A stretch of 64,000 nucleotides of DNA from Paraburkholderia bryophila (lineage in GTDB: Bacteria > Pseudomonadota > Gammaproteobacteria > Burkholderiales > Burkholderiaceae): contig NZ_QLTK01000009.1 in NCBI RefSeq assembly GCF_003269035.1, positions 1 through 64,000 of the forward strand, in the 5' to 3' direction. The position numbers and the translations under genes are program-made. Below, one piece after another: positions 8,200-18,035 of this stretch (the first letter of the stretch is position 1; the number at the start of each line of letters is the position of its first letter). Under the pieces are notes generated by a model. It saw only the letters and a list, made by a program, of their open reading frames with translations. It was not told the origin of the DNA and ran no database searches.

Positions 8200-9948
8200 G
8201 TGTCCTTCACGCTGCATGGAATTCCCGTGTCACGCGGTATCGCCATCGGGCGGGCTTATCTGATCGCCCCGGCTGCACTTGACGTAGACCACTATCTGAT
8301 CGAACCCGCCCAGATCGAGGGCGAGGTCGAGCGTTTTCGCGCGGCGCAGCAACAGGTGCACCATGAGCTCGACGCGTTGCGCGCCGATCTCGCGGCCGAC
8401 GCGCCGAGCGAAATGGGCGCGTTCATCAACGTTCATTCAATGATCCTGAACGATGCGATGCTCGTGCAGGAAACCATCGATCTGATCCGCACACGCCGCT
8501 ACAACGTGGAGTGGGCGCTGACCGAACAGCTCGAGCGTCTGTCGCGCCACTTCGACGATATCGAAGACGAATATTTGCGCGAGCGCAAAGCCGATATCGA
8601 ACAGGTGGTGGAGCGCGTGCTGAAGGCGCTGGCGGGGGCATCGGTGGGGTTGGGCGACGACGTGCATGGCGCGTGCGACGAGATGATCGTGGTCGCGCAC
8701 GACATCGCGCCGGCCGACATGATGCAATTCAAAACGCAAACGTTTCAAGGCTTTGTCACCGATCTCGGCGGCCGCACGTCGCATACGGCGATCGTCGCGC
8801 GTAGTCTGGGCATTCCGGCCGCAGTGGGCGTGCAGCACGCAAGCGCGCTGATTCGCCAGGACGACCTGATCATTGTCGACGGCGATCATGGCATCGTGAT
8901 TGTCGATCCGGCGCCGATCGTGCTCGAAGAGTACTCGTACCGCCAGAGTGAAAAAGCGCTGGAGCAGCGCAAGCTGCAGCGGCTGAAGTTTTCGCCCACG
9001 CAAACGCTGTGCGGCACGCGTATCGAACTATGTGCGAATATCGAGTTGCCGGAGGACGCGAAAGCCGCGGTCGATTCGGGTGCGACCGGGGTGGGACTGT
9101 TCCGCACCGAGTTCCTGTTCATGAATCACAAGGACCGGCTGCCGGAAGAGGAAGAGCAGTTTGGCGCATACCGTCGCGCGGTGGAGTTGATGAACGGGTT
9201 GCCGGTCACGATCCGCACGATCGACGTGGGCGCCGACAAGCCGCTCGATTCGATGAGCGGCGGCGACGGTTACGAAACCGCCGCGAATCCCGCTTTGGGG
9301 CTCAGGGCGATTCGCTGGAGCCTGTCCGAGCCGCAGATGTTCCTCACGCAGTTGCGCGCGATCCTGCGAGCGTCCGCGTTCGGCACGGTGAAGATTCTGA
9401 TTCCGATGCTTGCGCATGCACAGGAAATCGACCAGACGCTCGACCTGATTCGCGAAGCCAAGCGTCAGTTGGATGACGCGGGCATGGCCTACGATCCGAA
9501 CGTGCAGGTCGGCGCGATGATCGAGATTCCGGCCGCCGCGATTGCGTTGCCGCTGTTCCTGAAGCGACTCGATTTCCTGTCGATCGGCACAAACGATCTG
9601 ATCCAGTACACGCTGGCGATCGATCGGGCGGACAACTCGGTCGCGCATCTGTACGACCCATTGCATCCGGCGGTGCTGCATCTGATCGCCTTCACGCTGC
9701 GCGAGGCGAAGCGGGCGGGTGTGCCGGTCTCGGTGTGCGGCGAAATGGCGGGTGATCCGGCGTTGACGCGCTTGTTGCTCGGCATGGGCCTCACCGAGTT
9801 CTCGATGCACCCGAGCCAGATTCTGGTGGTCAAGCAGGAAGTGCTGCGCTCGCATCTGAAAACGCTGGAAAAGCCGGTGGCCGATGTGCTGGCTTCGTTC
9901 GAACCGGAAGAGGTGCAGGCGGCGCTCAAGCGGGTGACGCTGGTTTGA
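8200..9948 (+). CDS. ptsI: Phosphoenolpyruvate-protein phosphotransferase (EI)
   Basis: The 582-residue cytosolic enzyme autophosphorylates from PEP and charges HPr. The phospho-histidine is in GGRTSHTAIVARSLGIP (His near residue 195). Other family blocks are GVGLFRTEFLFM, NPALGLRAIR, VGAMIEIPAAA, SIGTNDLIQYTLAIDR and the SVCGEMAGDP loop with the active-site cysteine. The GTG at 8200 is preferred because GGAGG lies six bases ahead. An upstream ptsH terminator and -10 box imply its own promoter. Confidence 0.95.
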   Translation: MSFTLHGIPVSRGIAIGRAYLIAPAALDVDHYLIEPAQIEGEVERFRAAQQQVHHELDALRADLAADAPSEMGAFINVHSMILNDAMLVQETIDLIRTRRYNVEWALTEQLERLSRHFDDIEDEYLRERKADIEQVVERVLKALAGASVGLGDDVHGACDEMIVVAHDIAPADMMQFKTQTFQGFVTDLGGRTSHTAIVARSLGIPAAVGVQHASALIRQDDLIIVDGDHGIVIVDPAPIVLEEYSYRQSEKALEQRKLQRLKFSPTQTLCGTRIELCANIELPEDAKAAVDSGATGVGLFRTEFLFMNHKDRLPEEEEQFGAYRRAVELMNGLPVTIRTIDVGADKPLDSMSGGDGYETAANPALGLRAIRWSLSEPQMFLTQLRAILRASAFGTVKILIPMLAHAQEIDQTLDLIREAKRQLDDAGMAYDPNVQVGAMIEIPAAAIALPLFLKRLDFLSIGTNDLIQYTLAIDRADNSVAHLYDPLHPAVLHLIAFTLREAKRAGVPVSVCGEMAGDPALTRLLLGMGLTEFSMHPSQILVVKQEVLRSHLKTLEKPVADVLASFEPEEVQAALKRVTLV

Positions 9949-9968
9949 TGTTTCGACGCTTCTAAAGA

Positions 9969-10001
9969 AAAACGCCGCACTGAAAAGTTGCGGCGTTTTT
10001 T
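9969..10001 (+). terminator. Rho-independent terminator after ptsI
   Basis: AAAACGCCGCA pairs with TGCGGCGTTTT around a nine-base loop, followed by T residues. The hairpin could also serve the convergent moeB gene. Confidence 0.88.
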
Positions 10002-10025
10002 ATTGGGCGTTGTGGCGCGGTCGCT

Positions 10026-10784
10026 TCATTCCGAATGCGCGTGCCCACATACCGGGCAATCCGGCTGCCTTGCGATCCGCATCGTGGTCCATTCCATTCG
10101 CAACGAATCGAGCATCATCAAACGGCCCACCAGCGGTGTGCCGATGCCGCCGACGACCCTCAGCGCCTCGGCGGCCTGCATCGAGCCGATGATGCCGACG
10201 GTCGGCGCGAACACGCCCATGGTCGAGCACGCGACTTCCTCGAACGGCTGGTCTTCCGGGAACACGCACGCATAGCAGGGCGAGGCTTCTTCGCGGAAAT
10301 CGAAGGTGCTGATCTGGCCGTCGAAGCGCAACGCCGCGCCCGACACCAGCGGCACGCCGTGCTTCACGCAGGCGCGGTTGATGGCGTGGCGTGTCGCGAA
10401 GTTATCCGTGCAATCGAGCACGACGGTGGCGTGCGGCACTTCGCGATCGAGCCATGCGTCGTCGATGCGTTCGTCTACCGCGTTCACCACGACCTCGGGG
10501 TTGATCTGCGCAAGCGCGTCACGCCCCGACTCCACTTTCTTGCGCCCGACCGATGCGGTCGCATGCAGGATCTGCCGCTGCAGATTGGTCAGGTCGACCG
10601 TATCGGCATCGACCAGCGTGAGACGGCCGACGCCCGCCGCGGCGAGATACATCGCCGCGGGCGAGCCCAATCCGCCCGCACCGACGATGATCGCGTGCGC
10701 GTCGATAAAACGCTGCTGCGCCTCGATGCCGATTTCGTCGACGAGGATATGGCGGGAATAGCGGAGGAGTTGATCGTCGTTCAT
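10026..10784 (-). CDS. moeB: HesA/MoeB/ThiF family adenylyltransferase
   Basis: The 252-residue E1-like enzyme adenylates the C-terminus of a sulfur-carrier protein (MoaD or ThiS). It has the ATP-binding GAGGLGSP loop, the DLTNLQRQ segment, VLDCTDNFATR, and zinc-binding cysteine pairs CYAC and CPVC. The start at MNDDQLLRYSRHI is the family start; upstream codons are unsupported. Sequence alone does not separate MoeB from ThiF. No thiamine or molybdopterin genes are adjacent. It lies downstream of ctpA on the same strand. Confidence 0.87.
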   Translation of the reverse strand: MNDDQLLRYSRHILVDEIGIEAQQRFIDAHAIIVGAGGLGSPAAMYLAAAGVGRLTLVDADTVDLTNLQRQILHATASVGRKKVESGRDALAQINPEVVVNAVDERIDDAWLDREVPHATVVLDCTDNFATRHAINRACVKHGVPLVSGAALRFDGQISTFDFREEASPCYACVFPEDQPFEEVACSTMGVFAPTVGIIGSMQAAEALRVVGGIGTPLVGRLMMLDSLRMEWTTMRIARQPDCPVCGHAHSE

Positions 10785-10895
10785 GGCGGGGCGCGTATGG
10801 GTGTGCGCGCTGTGAAACGCAGACAAGCGGTCTGCGGTGCGCGTTTTCGTTATTTTAATCGCGCGAAGGGAACGGCTGATGGCGTGCGGCTGATA

Positions 10896-10937
10896 CCGGG
10901 TGTCTTTGCCGCGATGGTTTTCGGCGCAGACACCCGG
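10896..10937. repeat. Strong inverted repeat between ctpA and moeB
   Basis: CCGGGTGTCT (10896-10905) and AGACACCCGG (10928-10937) form a perfect 10-bp stem with a 22-base loop. There is no T run on either side, so it may end ctpA transcription in a factor-dependent way or affect mRNA stability. Confidence 0.5.
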
Positions 10938-10968
10938 AGTTACACACTAAAGCGCTAAAGCTTGCTGC

Positions 10969-12540
10969 TTACTTGCTCGGCGCGGCGGCCGGTGCCGATG
11001 CACCCGGAACCGGCTGGGTGGGCTTCACCGCGACCGGCGCGGATGCCGACGTGGCCGGCTTGCTCTGCGCCAGACGACGCTCGCTCAGCGATTTCGATTC
11101 CTGCACCGGCTTGTTTTCGAGCTTGTTCAACGCCTGCTGCAGCATGAAGTCGTCGTTCGAGCCGAATTCCACCGGCTTGCGCTCACGATCCTTCTGGCGC
11201 TGTTCCGGCGTCTTCTTGTCGTTCTGCTCCTCGAGGATGCGCAGTTGTTCCATGCGATCCGTTTCACGCTGTTCCGCTTCCTTCTTCTCGTTCGGATCTT
11301 GCGTGTTCGCAAGGTGATTCGAGTAGTCGACTTCGCGCGTGACGAGTGCATCGTCCGGATCGCCTTCGGCGTACTGGTCGACCGCGATGTCAGGACGGAT
11401 GCCCTTGTTCTGGATCGAGCGGCCGCTCGGCGTGTAGTAGTACGCCGTGGTCAGACGCAGCGCGGTATCGGCGGTCATGGGGCGCACGGTTTGCACCGAG
11501 CCCTTGCCGAAGGTGGTCTTGCCGACGATCAGCGCACGATGCTGATCCTGCAGCGCGCCCGCGACGATTTCCGACGCCGACGCGGAGTACGCGTTGGTCA
11601 GCACGACCATCGGCACGGTCTTGAAGATCGGTGCTTCGTCTTTCAGCGGATCGCTGTCGAAAGACTGCAGACGGTAGTTGTCGTAGGTATCGCGGTAGAC
11701 CTGCTTCGAGTCCGGAATCTGGCCGTTGGTCGACACCACCACCGAATCCGGCGGCAGGAACGCGCCGGCCACGCCGACCGCGCTTTGCAGCAGACCGCCG
11801 CCGTTGTTGCGCAGGTCGAGCACGAGACCCTTCAGGTTCGGCTGCTGACGCGCGATGTCCTGCAGGCGAGCGGCCAGGTCAGGCGTGGTGCGTTCCTGGA
11901 AGCTCGTGATACGGATATACGCGTAGCCCGGCGCGAGAATCTTCATCTTGACCGACTGGACCTTGATGATTGCGCGCGTGACCGTGAGCGGGAACGTGCG
12001 GTCGTCGGTCTTGCGGAAGATCGTGAGCGTGACCTTGGTGCCCGGGTCGCCGCGCATCTGCTTGACCGCCTGGTCGAGCGTCATGCCGCGAACCGGCTTG
12101 TCGTTAATGCGCGTGATCAGGTCGCCCGGACGAATGCCGGCGCGGAACGCTGGCGTGTCTTCGATCGGCGAAATCACCTTGATCAGGCCGTCTTCCGACG
12201 AAATTTCGATGCCGAGACCCGCGAAGCGACCCTTGGTCTGCTCCTGCAGTTCTTCGTAATCGGTCTTGTCGAGATACGACGAGTGCGGGTCGAGACTCGC
12301 CACCATGCCCTTGATGGCTGCGGTGAGGAGCTTCTTGTCGTCGACCGGTTCGACGTACTCGTGCTTGATTTGCCCGAACACTTCGGCAAAGAGCCTGAGC
12401 TGGTCCAGCGGCAGCGGCGTGGCGGTGCTTGATGCGGCGCTGGCGGGTTGCTGGGCCGAGGCCGACAGTTGCAGGGTGGCAAATACACCGGTAGCAAGGC
12501 CCGCGGCAATCAGGCCGATATTTTTCAGGTTCTTTCGCAT
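10969..12540 (-). CDS. ctpA: Carboxy-terminal processing protease (S41 family)
   Basis: The 523-residue periplasmic serine protease has an N-terminal signal sequence (MRKNLKNIGLIAAGLATGVFATLQLSASA). A PDZ domain at about 90-165 contains GLGIEISSEDGLIKV and PGDLITRINDKPV. The S41 catalytic domain includes DLRNNGGGLL, the nucleophile Ser near residue 316 in NAYSASASEIVAGAL and the general-base Lys in GKTTFGKGSVQTV. The C-terminal 130 residues are a charged, repetitive E/K/R tail ending in Ala/Pro. The ATG at 12538-12540 fits the signal peptide. It is followed by moeB and preceded by gpmA on the same strand. Confidence 0.92.
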   Translation of the reverse strand: MRKNLKNIGLIAAGLATGVFATLQLSASAQQPASAASSTATPLPLDQLRLFAEVFGQIKHEYVEPVDDKKLLTAAIKGMVASLDPHSSYLDKTDYEELQEQTKGRFAGLGIEISSEDGLIKVISPIEDTPAFRAGIRPGDLITRINDKPVRGMTLDQAVKQMRGDPGTKVTLTIFRKTDDRTFPLTVTRAIIKVQSVKMKILAPGYAYIRITSFQERTTPDLAARLQDIARQQPNLKGLVLDLRNNGGGLLQSAVGVAGAFLPPDSVVVSTNGQIPDSKQVYRDTYDNYRLQSFDSDPLKDEAPIFKTVPMVVLTNAYSASASEIVAGALQDQHRALIVGKTTFGKGSVQTVRPMTADTALRLTTAYYYTPSGRSIQNKGIRPDIAVDQYAEGDPDDALVTREVDYSNHLANTQDPNEKKEAEQRETDRMEQLRILEEQNDKKTPEQRQKDRERKPVEFGSNDDFMLQQALNKLENKPVQESKSLSERRLAQSKPATSASAPVAVKPTQPVPGASAPAAAPSK

Positions 12541-12843
12541 AGAGTCTGTTGCGGTCGGAAGCGCGTGGCAGCGTCGATAGAGATGGGGACGGACAAGTAT
12601 AACTGCACACCCGCCCACAAAGGGCGCAGCGCAGGCAATCGTGATTCGACAGCGCAGGCCAAGCCTGGTTCGTGAGATCGTACCCGCGACGCGAAGTAAT
12701 GTGCGGTAACGGCCAAAGCGCATGCGAAGCAGCAGGAAGGCCGCATGCACATGGCTGGAAAATGGCAGCAGAGTGGCTGCGAAATGGCCGTGCTGCAAGA
12801 GAGGGACGAAGGCCGGAACATCGGCCTTCGCAGGTAACGCTGA
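12541..12843. other. Intergenic region gpmA-ctpA
   Basis: No gene is supported in these 303 bp. CGAAGGCCG (12807-12815) and CGGCCTTCG (12822-12830) form a perfect 9-bp hairpin just after the gpmA stop. It is a plausible terminator despite a pyrimidine-rich rather than pure T tail. The ctpA promoter should lie below it but is not evident. Confidence 0.4.
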
Positions 12844-13590
12844 TCAGCCGGCCTTGCCTTGCTTGGCGACCGCGGCTTGTGCCTTGGCGATCGCTTCCTG
12901 GTCGCCCAGGTAGTAATGCTTGATCGGCTTCAGGTTCTCGTCGAGTTCATAGACGAGCGGCACGCCGTTCGGAATATTCAGCCCGACGATGTCGTCGTCG
13001 GAAATATTGTCGAGGTACTTCACCATGGCACGGATCGAGTTGCCGTGGGCGGCGATCACGACCTTGCGGCCCGACTTGATGGCCGGCGCGATCGACTCGT
13101 TCCACAGCGGCAGCACACGCGCCACCGTGTCTTTCAGGCATTCGGTCAGCGGCAGCTGTTCGCGCGGCACCTTGGCGTAACGCGGATCGTCGTACGGCGC
13201 GCGTTCGTCGGTCGGCTCCAGGGCCGGCGGCGGCGTGTCGTAGCTGCGGCGCCAGACCAGCACCTGCTCGTCGCCGAACTTCGCGGCGGTTTCGGCCTTG
13301 TTCAGACCCGACAGCGCGCCGTAGTGGCGCTCGTTCAGGCGCCACGAATGCACCACCGGCAGGTACATCAGATCCATCTTGTCCTGCACGTGCCACAGCG
13401 TGCGAATGGCGCGTTTGAGCACCGACGTGTAGGCGATATCGAACGTGTAGCCCGATTCCTTCAGCAGCACGCCTGCCTGCTGCGCTTCCCGGTTGCCCTG
13501 TTCGGTGAGGTCGACGTCGACCCAGCCGGTGAAGCGGTTTTCCTTGTTCCACGTCGATTCGCCGTGGCGGATGAGAACGAGTTTGTACAT
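12844..13590 (-). CDS. gpmA: 2,3-bisphosphoglycerate-dependent phosphoglycerate mutase
   Basis: The 248-residue glycolytic enzyme interconverts 3- and 2-phosphoglycerate. The catalytic histidine is in [12 protein letters not shown]. Other signatures are [28 protein letters not shown], and [17 protein letters not shown] with the second histidine. The start at [12 protein letters not shown] is the family start. It is divergent from the rhodanese gene. Confidence 0.96.
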   Translation of the reverse strand: MYKLVLIRHGESTWNKENRFTGWVDVDLTEQGNREAQQAGVLLKESGYTFDIAYTSVLKRAIRTLWHVQDKMDLMYLPVVHSWRLNERHYGALSGLNKAETAAKFGDEQVLVWRRSYDTPPPALEPTDERAPYDDPRYAKVPREQLPLTECLKDTVARVLPLWNESIAPAIKSGRKVVIAAHGNSIRAMVKYLDNISDDDIVGLNIPNGVPLVYELDENLKPIKHYYLGDQEAIAKAQAAVAKQGKAG

Positions 13591-13729
13591 GAGATTGCCG
13601 GTCGGTAGTAAGGAAGCGGTAAAAGCGTTGCGAGGGCTCGTTTGACGGAGCGTCGCCATCGCGTCAGACGGTTATTTTATAATGGCTGGATTGCCCTTTT
13701 CGATTTCTCTCTTTTTCGGCGGATTTTCC

Positions 13730-14155
13730 GTGAAGTTTTTCACTGATTACACAAACCTTGTACTGATCGCTATCGTCCTCATCTCTGGTGGGTTGCTGCT
13801 GTGGCCGACGATCAGCCGGCGTGGGCGCGGTGGCCTGTCGGCCGCTGAAGCCACCCAACTGATCAATCGGCGCAATGCGGCGGTCATCGATCTGCGGCCG
13901 TCCGCCGAGTTCGCCAAGGGCCATTTGCCCGCGGCACGGCAGCTTGAATTTGCCGAATTGCAGGCGAAAGTCGCGCAACTCGTCAAAAACAAGAACAACC
14001 CGGTACTGCTGGTTTGCCAGACCGGCCAGCAGTCGAACAAGGCAGCGCGTATCGTGCAGGATGCAGGGTATGCCGAAGTCCATGTTCTCGAAGGCGGTGT
14101 CGACGCCTGGCAGAAAGCCGGTATGCCGGTCGTGAAACAAGGAGCAGCCAAGTGA
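13730..14155 (+). CDS. Membrane-anchored rhodanese-like protein
   Basis: The 141-residue protein has one N-terminal transmembrane helix (LVLIAIVLISGGLLLW) and a rhodanese domain. The active-site cysteine is in VLLVCQTGQQSNKAA; IDLRPSAEFAKGHLP is the other signature. The GTG at 13730 is preferred because a GGCGGA ribosome-binding sequence precedes it. The stop overlaps the start of grxC, so the two are translationally coupled. A grxC and secB neighbourhood is usual in betaproteobacteria and hints at thiol or sulfur chemistry at the inner membrane. The substrate is unknown. Confidence 0.88.
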   Translation: MKFFTDYTNLVLIAIVLISGGLLLWPTISRRGRGGLSAAEATQLINRRNAAVIDLRPSAEFAKGHLPAARQLEFAELQAKVAQLVKNKNNPVLLVCQTGQQSNKAARIVQDAGYAEVHVLEGGVDAWQKAGMPVVKQGAAK

Positions 14156-14415
14156 ACAAAGTGATCATGTACAGCACCCAGGTGTGCCCGTATTGCCAGA
14201 TGGCCGAACGTCTTTTAAAGTCGCGCGGCGTCGAGCATGTTGAGAAGGTACTGATCGACAAGGACCCGGCCCGTCGTGAAGAAATGATGACCCGGACGGG
14301 TCGTCGCACGGTGCCGCAGGTGTTCATCGGCGAGACGCATGTCGGCGGGTACGATGACCTGTCCGCGCTCGACCGCGCGGGCGGTTTGATGCCGCTGCTC
14401 GAAGCAACCGCCTGA
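14152..14415 (+). CDS. grxC: Glutaredoxin 3
   Basis: The 87-residue glutathione-dependent dithiol reductase has the active site CPYC in STQVCPYCQMAERLL. The family segments TGRRTVPQVFIGETHVGGYDDL hold the cis-proline and the glutathione-binding GG. The start is a GTG that overlaps the rhodanese stop (GTGA), with AAGGAG about nine bases ahead. It acts together with the glutathione made by gshA and gshB elsewhere in the window. Confidence 0.94.
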   Translation: MNKVIMYSTQVCPYCQMAERLLKSRGVEHVEKVLIDKDPARREEMMTRTGRRTVPQVFIGETHVGGYDDLSALDRAGGLMPLLEATA

Positions 14416-14565
14416 CTTCGCGCGCCGACCGGCGCTCGAATGGGCGGGTGAAATACAAGCCGGCGCATCCTCGCCCGATCCGGGTGGGCGGCGCGCCGCA
14501 ACGATCTGGCGGTCCATGCAGGCATGGGCCGCCGTTACGCATACCTATCAGGGAATCACTTCATC

Positions 14566-15036
14566 ATGTCCGACGAGAATAACCAGCCGTTCTTCAACAT
14601 CCAGCGCATTTACCTGAAGGACATGTCGCTCGAGCAGCCGAATTCGCCGGGCATCTTCCTCGAGCAGGAAATGCCGTCGGTGGAAGTGGAAGTCGACGTG
14701 AAGGCCGAGCGCCTCGCCGACACCGTATTCGAAATCCTCGTCACGGGCACGGTCACGGCCAAGGTGTCGGACAAGGTTGCGTTCCTGATCGAAGCCAAGC
14801 AAGCCGGTATTTTCGACATCCGCAACATTCCGGCCGAGCAGATCGATCCGCTGGTCGGCATTGCCTGCCCGACGATCCTGTTCCCGTACCTGCGCTCGAA
14901 CATTGCCGACGCGATCACCCGCGCCGGTTTCCCGCCGATCCACCTCGCCGAGATCAACTTCCAGGCGCTGTACGAGCAACGCCTCGCGCAGATGGGTAGC
15001 CAGGAAGGCGCGGCGCAGAACGGCGTCACGCACTAA
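14566..15036 (+). CDS. secB: Protein-export chaperone SecB
   Basis: The 156-residue tetrameric cytosolic chaperone keeps preproteins unfolded and hands them to SecA. Family blocks are [35 protein letters not shown], and the highly conserved [24 protein letters not shown]. It stands between grxC and gpsA on the same strand, and gpsA starts 21 bp after the stop, the conserved proteobacterial order. Confidence 0.97.
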   Translation: MSDENNQPFFNIQRIYLKDMSLEQPNSPGIFLEQEMPSVEVEVDVKAERLADTVFEILVTGTVTAKVSDKVAFLIEAKQAGIFDIRNIPAEQIDPLVGIACPTILFPYLRSNIADAITRAGFPPIHLAEINFQALYEQRLAQMGSQEGAAQNGVTH

Positions 15037-15057
15037 GTGTCCGAGGCAGTGCCGGCT

Positions 15058-16056
15058 ATGAAGGTTGCTGTCCTTGGCGCCGGCGCATGGGGCACAGCCC
15101 TCGCCGGCCATCTGGCCGTACGGCACGACACGGTGTTGTGGGCGCGCGAAGCCGCGCTCATTACCGACCTCTCCGCCTCGCACGAAAACGCCCGCTATCT
15201 GGCGGGCGTTGCTTTGCCTGCGGCGCTTCGCTATGAAGCCAACCTGAACGCGGCGCTCGACCACGCGCTGGCCGACGACGCGTTGTGCGTCGTGGCAACA
15301 CCCGTGGCGGGTTTGCGCGGTCTGTTTCAGGCCATGCGCGACGCGGGCAAAGTGCCAGCGCATGTGGTGTGGTTGTGCAAGGGTTTCGAAGCCGATTCGC
15401 AGTTGCTGCCGCATCAGGTGGTGGCGGCCGAACTGGCGGGGCATGCCAGCAATGGCGTGCTGTCCGGTCCGAGTTTCGCGCGAGAAGTCGGGCAGGGCTT
15501 GCCGGTCGCGCTGACGATCGCGAGCGGTTCGGCGGTGTGCCGCGAGCGCACGGTCGCCGCATTTCATCATGGCGCGATGCGTATCTATACCGGCGACGAC
15601 GTCGTCGGCGTGGAAGTGGGCGGCGCGGTGAAGAACGTGCTGGCGATCGCGACCGGCATCGCCGACGGTCTCGGGCTCGGTCTGAACGCGCGGGCCGCGC
15701 TGATCACGCGTGGTCTGGCCGAAATGTCCCGCCTCGGCGTGACGCTCAGTGGACGGGCGGAAACGTTCACGGGTCTCACTGGTTTGGGCGATCTGATTCT
15801 GACCGCCACCGGCGACCTGTCGCGCAATCGTACGGTCGGCGTGCAACTCGCCGCGGGCCGTACGCTCGACGACATTCTCGGCGGCCTCGGCCACGTGGCC
15901 GAAGGGGTGCGTTGTGCGCAAGCCGTTCTGGCCATTGCGCGCGCGCATGCGATCGAGATGCCGATCACGCAGGCGGTCTGCGCCGTGCTGTTCGACGGCG
16001 TGGCGCCTCGCGACGCCGTCAGCGCTCTTTTGCGGCGCGATTCCAAAGCGGAATAA
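15058..16056 (+). CDS. gpsA: Glycerol-3-phosphate dehydrogenase [NAD(P)+]
   Basis: The 332-residue enzyme reduces dihydroxyacetone phosphate to sn-glycerol 3-phosphate for phospholipid synthesis. The N-terminal Rossmann motif is [14 protein letters not shown]. Other blocks are [39 protein letters not shown] with the catalytic lysine, and [12 protein letters not shown]. The ATG at 15058 matches the family start; an in-frame GTG directly after the secB stop (15037) would add seven residues. Confidence 0.95.
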   Translation: MKVAVLGAGAWGTALAGHLAVRHDTVLWAREAALITDLSASHENARYLAGVALPAALRYEANLNAALDHALADDALCVVATPVAGLRGLFQAMRDAGKVPAHVVWLCKGFEADSQLLPHQVVAAELAGHASNGVLSGPSFAREVGQGLPVALTIASGSAVCRERTVAAFHHGAMRIYTGDDVVGVEVGGAVKNVLAIATGIADGLGLGLNARAALITRGLAEMSRLGVTLSGRAETFTGLTGLGDLILTATGDLSRNRTVGVQLAAGRTLDDILGGLGHVAEGVRCAQAVLAIARAHAIEMPITQAVCAVLFDGVAPRDAVSALLRRDSKAE

Positions 16057-16153
16057 GCGTTGTCTTCCAGCCGTTTAGCGCGTAAAAGCGCCGAACGGCT
16101 GGCCACCGTCGCGGTCCACGTTGTTATCGACGCTTCGGACTCGCGAGGTTCCC

Positions 16154-16702
16154 ATGCTCAATATCAATGGTTGCACGCTGGAAGCGCGCCGGGTGGATAT
16201 CACCACGCTCGCCGTGGACGCGATCGTCAACGCCGCGAATACCTCTCTATTAGGCGGTGGCGGGGTGGATGGCGCGATTCATCGAGCGGCCGGCAAGGAT
16301 TTGCTGCGCGAATGCGAGACGCTCGGCGGCTGCGCGACCGGGGACGCGAAGCTCACTGGTGGTTACCGCTTGCCGGCCAGCTACTTGATCCACGCAGTCG
16401 GGCCGGTCTGGCGGGGTGGCGCGCAGGGCGAGGCCAAATTGCTGGCGTCCTGCTACCGGCGCTCGCTAGAAGTTGCGCGTGATGCGCAGTGCGCGAGCAT
16501 CGCGTTTCCCGCAATTAGTTGCGGCATCTACCATTTTCCCGCCGACGATGCCGTGCGGATCGCGGTCGGTACCGTGCTCGACACCTTGCGGCACATGCCG
16601 CGAATCGAGCGAGTCGTGTTCGCCTGTTTCGACGACGCAATGCTCGCACGCTACCAGGCCGAACTAACGCGCTGTCAGGCGCCGCCGTCGAAGCCGGTCT
16701 GA
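16154..16702 (+). CDS. Macrodomain protein, O-acetyl-ADP-ribose deacetylase type
   Basis: The 182-residue single macrodomain resembles YmdB and MacroD enzymes. [27 protein letters not shown] holds the catalytic Asn/Asp and glycine loop that bind ADP-ribose. [12 protein letters not shown] forms the second phosphate-binding loop. Family members remove O-acetyl or mono-ADP-ribosyl groups, and YmdB also modulates RNase III; which role applies here cannot be told. The last 28 bp overlap the 3' end of the convergent trmL. Confidence 0.9.
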   Translation: MLNINGCTLEARRVDITTLAVDAIVNAANTSLLGGGGVDGAIHRAAGKDLLRECETLGGCATGDAKLTGGYRLPASYLIHAVGPVWRGGAQGEAKLLASCYRRSLEVARDAQCASIAFPAISCGIYHFPADDAVRIAVGTVLDTLRHMPRIERVVFACFDDAMLARYQAELTRCQAPPSKPV

Positions 16703-17145
16703 CGCCACGCCTCGAACACCACGATCGCAACCGTATTCGACAGGTTCAGGCTGCGGTTGCCGGGCCGCATCGGCAGGCGCACGCGTTGTTCGCCGGCAAA
16801 CTGGTCAAGCACCGTGTCGGACAGGCCGCGCGTCTCGGCGCCGAACACGAACCAGTCGCCGGACTGGAAGGCGTGCTCGTGAAAGCGGCCCGAGCCGCGC
16901 GTGGTGAACGCGAACATGCGCGTCGGGTCCGGCGTTTCCTTGGCGACGAACGCAGCCCAGTCGGGGTGCACGTTCATTTGCGCATACTCGTGATAGTCGA
17001 GGCCGGCGCGGCGCAGCTTGGCGTCGTCGAGGGGGAAGCCGAGCGGTTCGATCAGATGCAGCCGCGCGCCGGTGTTGGCGCAGAGGCGGATCACGTTGCC
17101 GGTGTTCGGCGGAATTTCGGGTTCGACGAGAACGACATTGAACAT
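16675..17145 (-). CDS. trmL: tRNA (cytidine/uridine-2'-O-)-methyltransferase TrmL
   Basis: The 156-residue SPOUT (trefoil-knot) enzyme 2'-O-methylates the wobble base of leucine tRNAs. Knot motifs are [27 protein letters not shown] and [20 protein letters not shown]. It lies 20 bp downstream of comF on the same strand, so an operon is likely, and it overlaps the convergent macrodomain gene by 28 bp. Confidence 0.94.
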   Translation of the reverse strand: MFNVVLVEPEIPPNTGNVIRLCANTGARLHLIEPLGFPLDDAKLRRAGLDYHEYAQMNVHPDWAAFVAKETPDPTRMFAFTTRGSGRFHEHAFQSGDWFVFGAETRGLSDTVLDQFAGEQRVRLPMRPGNRSLNLSNTVAIVVFEAWRQTGFDGGA

Positions 17146-17165
17146 GATGGGATGAGATTGGGAGA

Positions 17166-17909
17166 CTAGTTTTTCGGGGTGCGCAGCGCGACAAAATTGG
17201 TGACCCGGCGCGCGCCCGCTGCTTTCAGCGTGCGCGCCAGCGCTTCGAGCGTGGCGCCTGTCGTCATCACATCGTCCACGACACCGACATGCAGACCATT
17301 GACGCTCGCCCTGACCTTGAACGCGCGGCCCACGTTCTGGCGGCGCGCGTCGAGGTCGAGCCGCGACTGCGGCGCGGTGTGGATCACACGCAGCAGCAAG
17401 GTGGCGTCGCTGCGCAGTTTCAGCGCGCGGGCCAGCGGCCTGGCGATCTGCCAGGCCTGGTTGTAGCCGCGCTCGGCGAGACGTTGCCGCGCCAGCGGCA
17501 CGGGGGCGATCACGTCGGGCATGTCGGATGCATCGCGCCACGAGTCTTGCGCCAGACGCGCGAGACGTTGCGCGAACTCGCGCGCCAGCATCAACCGGGC
17601 GCGGAATTTCAGACCGACCGCCAGTGTGTCGAGCGGTGCGCGGTAGTCGGCGAGGGCGAAGGTCGCGTCGAACGGCGGCGGCTCGCCGACGCAGTCCGCA
17701 CAGCGGTATTGCGTGTGGCCCGCCCAGCGTGTCGAAGCGAGCGGCACCGCACAGGTGGTGCAGCGCACGCTGCTTTCGTTCCAGTACGCTTCGTCGCAAC
17801 AGACGCATAGCGTGTTATGCGACAAATTGCCGCATAACACGCACAGATTCGGCAACGCTGCCTGCATCACGTGCGGCCATGCCGAAGTCAGGCCACGCGC
17901 AAAACGCAT
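17166..17909 (-). CDS. comF: ComF family amidophosphoribosyltransferase-like protein
   Basis: The 247-residue protein has an N-terminal zinc-finger region with CVLCG, CVCC, CTTC and CADC cysteine pairs. A type I phosphoribosyltransferase domain follows, with the PRPP-binding VGVVDDVMTTGATLEALA. APVPLARQRLAERGYNQAW is the family signature. ComF proteins are linked to natural transformation (ComF/GntX). The start at MRFARGLTSAW is chosen from family length; the frame stays open for 49 more codons upstream. It is divergent from the methyltransferase gene. Confidence 0.9.
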   Translation of the reverse strand: MRFARGLTSAWPHVMQAALPNLCVLCGNLSHNTLCVCCDEAYWNESSVRCTTCAVPLASTRWAGHTQYRCADCVGEPPPFDATFALADYRAPLDTLAVGLKFRARLMLAREFAQRLARLAQDSWRDASDMPDVIAPVPLARQRLAERGYNQAWQIARPLARALKLRSDATLLLRVIHTAPQSRLDLDARRQNVGRAFKVRASVNGLHVGVVDDVMTTGATLEALARTLKAAGARRVTNFVALRTPKN

Positions 17910-18035
17910 GAACCGGCCGCCGGATGACGAAGAAAATGGTCGGAGTGCCACGATTGGAAGGCCCGCGCAGGCCGTCTCCGCTGAATGGAAGGAAACGAAC
18001 GAGTATACTTCCTGCTCTACGCCAGTACGACACCC

